The position numbers were made by a program, and so were the translations under genes. Under the pieces are notes generated by a model. The model ran no database searches, was not told the DNA's origin, and saw nothing but the letters and a program-made list of their open reading frames with translations. 9,216 nt of DNA from Candidatus Colimorpha enterica (lineage in GTDB: Bacteria; Bacillota; Clostridia; Oscillospirales; CAG-272): assembly GCA_000433515.1 (NCBI GenBank), contig FR891126.1, forward strand, positions 2,039-11,254, in the 5' to 3' direction. This document shows positions 6,317 through 9,216 of this stretch, piece after piece (positions within the stretch are counted from its first letter, which is position 1; every line of letters begins with the position of its first letter).

Positions 6317-6901
6317 ATGGCACTTGTACCAACCGTGATCGAATCGACAAACCGAGGAGAGCGGGCTTATGACATTTATTCCCGCCTGCTCAATGACAGA
6401 ATAGTGTTCCTCTCCGATGAGGTAAACGACGTGACAGCGTCGCTTGTCGTCGCCCAGCTGCTCTTTCTTGAGGCACAGGACCCCGACAAGGATATCTATC
6501 TCTATATCAACAGCCCCGGAGGCTCAGTCACCGCCGGATTCGCTATCTATGACACGATGAACTACATCAAATGCGATGTATCGACGATCTGCATCGGCAT
6601 GGCGGCAAGCATGGGTGCGTTCCTTCTTTCGTCCGGCGCAAAGGGAAAGCGCTTCGCTCTCCCGAACAGCGAGATAATGATCCACCAGCCCCTCGGCGGA
6701 ATGCAGGGGCAGGCCTCCGACATAAAAATTCATGCCGACCATATCATGAAAACGCGCGATACCCTCAACCGCATTCTCTCAGAGAATACCGGAAAGCCGC
6801 TTTCCGATATCGAGCGCGACACCGACAGGGACAATTTCCTGTCAGCCGCTGCCGCTGCCGAGTACGGACTTATCGATAAGGTCATCGCAAAGCGCCCGTA
6901 A
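6317..6901 (+). CDS. clpP: ATP-dependent Clp protease proteolytic subunit
   Basis: Serine peptidase of 194 residues that forms the double heptameric ClpP barrel and degrades proteins delivered by ClpX (and ClpC or ClpA where present); cytoplasmic. The catalytic triad is S98 in GMAASMG (94-100), H123 in MIHQP, and D172 in DRDNF, at the standard numbering of mature ClpP. The SPGGS segment (66-70) is also present. The N-terminus (MALVPTVIES) matches the family, and length is normal. The start is set by AAAGGA at 6304-6309, 7 nt upstream of ATG 6317. The in-frame open stretch reaching back to 6095 overlaps the SGNH gene and is rejected. The gene is separated from SGNH by 101 nt containing a hairpin, and clpX starts 23 nt after its stop. 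Confidence 0.98.
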   Translation: MALVPTVIESTNRGERAYDIYSRLLNDRIVFLSDEVNDVTASLVVAQLLFLEAQDPDKDIYLYINSPGGSVTAGFAIYDTMNYIKCDVSTICIGMAASMGAFLLSSGAKGKRFALPNSEIMIHQPLGGMQGQASDIKIHADHIMKTRDTLNRILSENTGKPLSDIERDTDRDNFLSAAAAAEYGLIDKVIAKRP

Positions 6902-6924
6902 AATCATTCCGAAAGGACTGCCGT

Positions 6925-8250
6925 ATGGCTAACAATAACAACAATATCGGAGGAGATGAGGTTTTCTGCGATTTCTGCGGAAGAACCGAGAAGCAGGCGA
7001 AATTCCTCATCCCGTCGCCGACCGGACTTTTCATCTGCGACAGATGCCTTGAAGCCTGTAACCAGCTCGTTGCCGAGCATTTCGGAACCAAGGCTTACCC
7101 TGCCGGCGGAAAAAACGTCGGAAAGCTCTCGCTTGACACGCTTCCAAAGCCTCAGGACCTGAAAAAAATCCTCGACGACTATGTGATCGGGCAGGAAACG
7201 GCGAAAAAAACACTGTCCGTTGCGGTCTACAACCACTACAAACGCATTCTTCAGAAGACAAAATCGACCGACGGCGTGGAGATACAGAAGAGCAATGTGC
7301 TTCTTATCGGTCCCACCGGCGTCGGAAAGACCTTCCTCGCCCAGACGCTTGCAAAGACGCTCAAGGTGCCGTTTGCAATTGCCGATGCCACAACACTGAC
7401 AGAGGCGGGATATGTCGGAGAGGACGTCGAAAATATCCTCCTGCGGCTTATTCAGGCGGCGGATTATGACATCGAGCTTGCCGAAAAGGGAATCATCTAT
7501 ATCGACGAGATCGACAAGATCTCAAGAAAGAGCGAGAACCGCTCGATAACGAGGGACGTTTCCGGCGAGGGCGTTCAGCAGGCACTGCTCAAGATCCTTG
7601 AGGGCACGGTTTCAAACGTTCCCCCGCAGGGAGGCAGAAAGCACCCGAATCAGGAGTTTATTCAGATAAATACCGAGAACATCCTGTTCATCTGCGGCGG
7701 CGCTTTCGACGGTCTTGAGTCGATAATCGAGCAGAGGAGCGGAAAATCCACCCTCGGATTCGGCGGAAAGGTCATGAAAAAAGCGGAGAAGGACAGCGTC
7801 AACGTCTATAAGGACGTTACCCCGCACGACATTGTAAAGTTCGGCATCATTCCGGAGCTTGTCGGACGTCTGCCGGTCATTGTCGGGCTTGAAAAGCTCG
7901 ACCGCGACGCGCTTGTGAAAATACTCCGCGAACCGAAAAACGCGATTACCAAGCAGTATGTCAAGCTGTTCTCGATAGACGGCGTGAAGCTGAAATTCAC
8001 CGACGGCGCTCTTGAAAAGATTGCCGACCGGGCGATTGAGCTGAACACCGGCGCACGCGGTCTGCGTGCAATCGTCGAGTCGATACTGCTTGACATCATG
8101 TACACGGTCCCGTCAAAGGATAACGTGGCGACAGTCACCGTGACAGAGGAGACGGTCACAAATGGCGAAAAGCCGAAAATAACCTATAAAAAGACTGATG
8201 CGAAAAAGGCGGACAAAAAAGAATCCGCCGGCGGCAGAACAGCCGGCTGA
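6925..8250 (+). CDS. clpX: ATP-dependent Clp protease ATP-binding unfoldase subunit ClpX
   Basis: AAA+ unfoldase of 441 residues that recognises and unfolds substrates and threads them into ClpP. An N-terminal C4 zinc-binding domain has C15, C18, C38 and C41. The AAA+ module has Walker A GPTGVGKT (129-136), pore loop GYVG (162-165), Walker B with D194 and E195 in IYIDEIDK, an RKH pore loop (238-240), the ClpP-docking tripeptide LGF (277-279, the IGF-loop position), an arginine at 315 in ELVGRLP, and sensor 2 GARGLR (376-381). The protein starts with an unusual MANNNNNIGG run and ends in a Lys/Asp/Gly-rich tail after about residue 418. AAAGGA at 6912-6917 lies 7 nt before the ATG. It is the last gene of the operon; a strong terminator begins 10 nt past its stop. 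No lon gene follows, unlike some tig-clp clusters. Confidence 0.98.
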   Translation: MANNNNNIGGDEVFCDFCGRTEKQAKFLIPSPTGLFICDRCLEACNQLVAEHFGTKAYPAGGKNVGKLSLDTLPKPQDLKKILDDYVIGQETAKKTLSVAVYNHYKRILQKTKSTDGVEIQKSNVLLIGPTGVGKTFLAQTLAKTLKVPFAIADATTLTEAGYVGEDVENILLRLIQAADYDIELAEKGIIYIDEIDKISRKSENRSITRDVSGEGVQQALLKILEGTVSNVPPQGGRKHPNQEFIQINTENILFICGGAFDGLESIIEQRSGKSTLGFGGKVMKKAEKDSVNVYKDVTPHDIVKFGIIPELVGRLPVIVGLEKLDRDALVKILREPKNAITKQYVKLFSIDGVKLKFTDGALEKIADRAIELNTGARGLRAIVESILLDIMYTVPSKDNVATVTVTEETVTNGEKPKITYKKTDAKKADKKESAGGRTAG

Positions 8251-8260
8251 TAACGCACAT

Positions 8261-8294
8261 AACCTGACAGACTCCGCGTCTGTCAGGTTTTTTT
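8261..8294 (+). terminator. Intrinsic terminator after clpX
   Basis: A perfect 12-bp stem pairs AACCTGACAGAC (8261-8272) with GTCTGTCAGGTT (8278-8289) around a 5-nt TCCGC loop. A run of seven T (8288-8294) begins at the base of the stem. It ends the tig-SGNH-clpP-clpX transcript. Confidence 0.97.
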
Positions 8295-8336
8295 CAATTA
8301 TTTGTACCTGAATTTTTGATATTTCGAAAAAAGTTA

Positions 8337-8365
8337 TGTACAAATCGGTTTTTCTGTGGTATAAT
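8337..8365 (+). promoter_or_regulatory. Sigma-A-type promoter for the rRNA methyltransferase gene
   Basis: A perfect -10 TATAAT lies at 8360-8365 with an upstream TG (8357-8358), the extended -10 form. The -35 is TGTACA at 8337-8342 (4 of 6), with a 17-nt spacer. It follows the clpX terminator, so this gene starts a new transcription unit. The leader is about 35 nt. Confidence 0.78.
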
Positions 8366-8406
8366 TATTGTCGGATTACTGTCTTTACGCGAAAGGCTGA
8401 TATATA

Positions 8407-9201
8407 ATGAACGGAAAATACGGCAGAAAACCTCTGCAAAGGCATAATAAGCCTGAGCCGGAGGCGCGCACGGCTTCATACGTCATCGGAAGAAACGCGG
8501 TTTCCGAGCTGCTTAAAAGCGGCAGGGATATCGATAAAATTTATATAAAAAAGGGAGAGCGCACCGGCTCCGTCACCGTTATAGCTGCGGAGGCGATAAA
8601 GCGCGGGATCCCGGTCATCGATGCCGAAAACAGCAAGCTCGATTTCATGGCTTGCGGTCAGCCGCATCAGGGAGTCGTCGCGTCGGCGGCGGTGAAGGAT
8701 TACGCGACGGTTGACGATATGCTGAAGCTCGCGGAAGATCGGGGGGAAAAGCCGCTCATCGTCATTGCCGACGGGATCGAGGATCCGCAGAACCTCGGTG
8801 CGCTTATAAGAGCCGCCGAATGCGCGGGGGCGCACGGAATTATCATCCCGAAGCGCAGAGCCGTCGGACTTACCGACACCGTCGGAAAGGCTTCGGCAGG
8901 GGCTGTCGAATATGTCCCGGTCGCAAAGGTGACAAACCTTGCGCAGACGGTTGATGAGCTTAAGGAAAAGGGGCTCTGGATCTTCGCGGCGGAAGCCGGC
9001 GGGACCCCGTTCTATAAAACCGATATGAGCTGCCCGGCTGTGATTATTCTCGGAAGCGAGGGCTTCGGAGTGTCACGCCTGCTGAAGGACAAGAGCGATT
9101 TCATCATTTCCATCCCGATGTACGGGAAGATTAATTCACTGAATGTGTCTGCCGCCGGTGCCGTGGTGCTCAACGAAGCCGCAAGACAGAGACACTCGTA
9201 A
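8407..9201 (+). CDS. rlmB: SpoU/TrmH-type 23S rRNA (guanosine) 2'-O-methyltransferase, RlmB family
   Basis: SPOUT-class methyltransferase of 264 residues, predicted to methylate the 2'-OH of a guanosine in 23S rRNA (G2251 in E. coli numbering) using S-adenosylmethionine. After a basic N-terminal tail (1-23), the SpoU substrate-binding domain begins with YVIGRNAV (25-32) and includes QPHQGV (85-90). The three catalytic motifs follow: motif 1 DGIEDPQNLGALIRAAE (122-138, with N129 and R135), motif 2 ILGSEGFG (214-221), and motif 3 IPMYGKINSLNVSAAGA (236-252), which forms the trefoil-knot cofactor site. Length fits RlmB/YacO. Paralogues such as TrmH or TsnR share these motifs, so the exact target nucleotide is inferred. 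GAAAGG at 8391-8396 lies 10 nt before the ATG. It is the first gene of a new unit and is followed by a further ribosome-binding site at the window edge. Confidence 0.92.
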   Translation: MNGKYGRKPLQRHNKPEPEARTASYVIGRNAVSELLKSGRDIDKIYIKKGERTGSVTVIAAEAIKRGIPVIDAENSKLDFMACGQPHQGVVASAAVKDYATVDDMLKLAEDRGEKPLIVIADGIEDPQNLGALIRAAECAGAHGIIIPKRRAVGLTDTVGKASAGAVEYVPVAKVTNLAQTVDELKEKGLWIFAAEAGGTPFYKTDMSCPAVIILGSEGFGVSRLLKDKSDFIISIPMYGKINSLNVSAAGAVVLNEAARQRHS

Positions 9202-9211
9202 CAACAACGGT

Positions 9212-9216
9212 AAGGA
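9212..9216 (+). promoter_or_regulatory. Shine-Dalgarno site of a gene starting beyond the window
   Basis: AAGGA is the final 5 bases and lies 11 nt after the rlmB stop. The same motif at about 7 nt spacing precedes most genes here, so a start codon is expected roughly 7 nt past the right edge. That gene would be co-transcribed with rlmB. Confidence 0.6.

Overview
This window looks like an ordinary chromosomal stretch from a moderately GC-rich Gram-positive anaerobe, most likely a Clostridia-type Bacillota. The evidence is the strong purine-rich Shine-Dalgarno sites at about 7 nt spacing, consensus sigma-A-like promoters, a DUF1540 protein, a clostridial-style metallophosphoesterase and a tig-clpP-clpX cluster. 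The assignment rests on gene content and style, and the genus cannot be named. Protein-coding genes fill nearly all of it. I see no rRNA, tRNA, CRISPR array, prophage, IS element or toxin-antitoxin pair.

Layout. (1) 1-2870, plus strand: the 3' part of a YraN/UPF0102 gene, then an M19 membrane-dipeptidase-family peptidase whose Shine-Dalgarno site overlaps the YraN stop codon, then threonine synthase (thrC) with its own predicted promoter starting at the dipeptidase stop codon. (2) 2871-3421: a convergent gap with a strong inverted repeat at 3001-3032, a 68-residue cysteine-rich DUF1540 gene on the minus strand (3046-3252), and a divergent gap with a near-palindromic -10 region. (3) 3422-4132, plus strand: a calcineurin-like metallophosphoesterase. 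(4) 4159-8294: a protein-quality-control operon with a near-consensus promoter, trigger factor (tig), an SGNH/GDSL hydrolase, clpP, clpX and a textbook intrinsic terminator. (5) 8337-9216: a SpoU/TrmH-type rRNA 2'-O-methyltransferase (RlmB family) with its own promoter, followed by a Shine-Dalgarno sequence at the window edge for a gene starting just outside.

How the genes work together: trigger factor meets nascent chains at the ribosome exit tunnel. ClpX unfolds substrates and feeds them to the ClpP peptidase. Co-transcription therefore couples folding to degradation. The SGNH hydrolase between tig and clpP is the unexpected member. The other genes are metabolic (threonine synthesis, dipeptide hydrolysis), ribosome-modifying, or of unknown role (YraN, DUF1540, phosphoesterase).

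I found no convincing new biological system. The items most worth a second look are the SGNH insertion in the tig-clp operon, the GC-rich hairpin between SGNH and clpP, the intergenic inverted repeat with competing folds, and the DUF1540 gene with its shared divergent promoter region.
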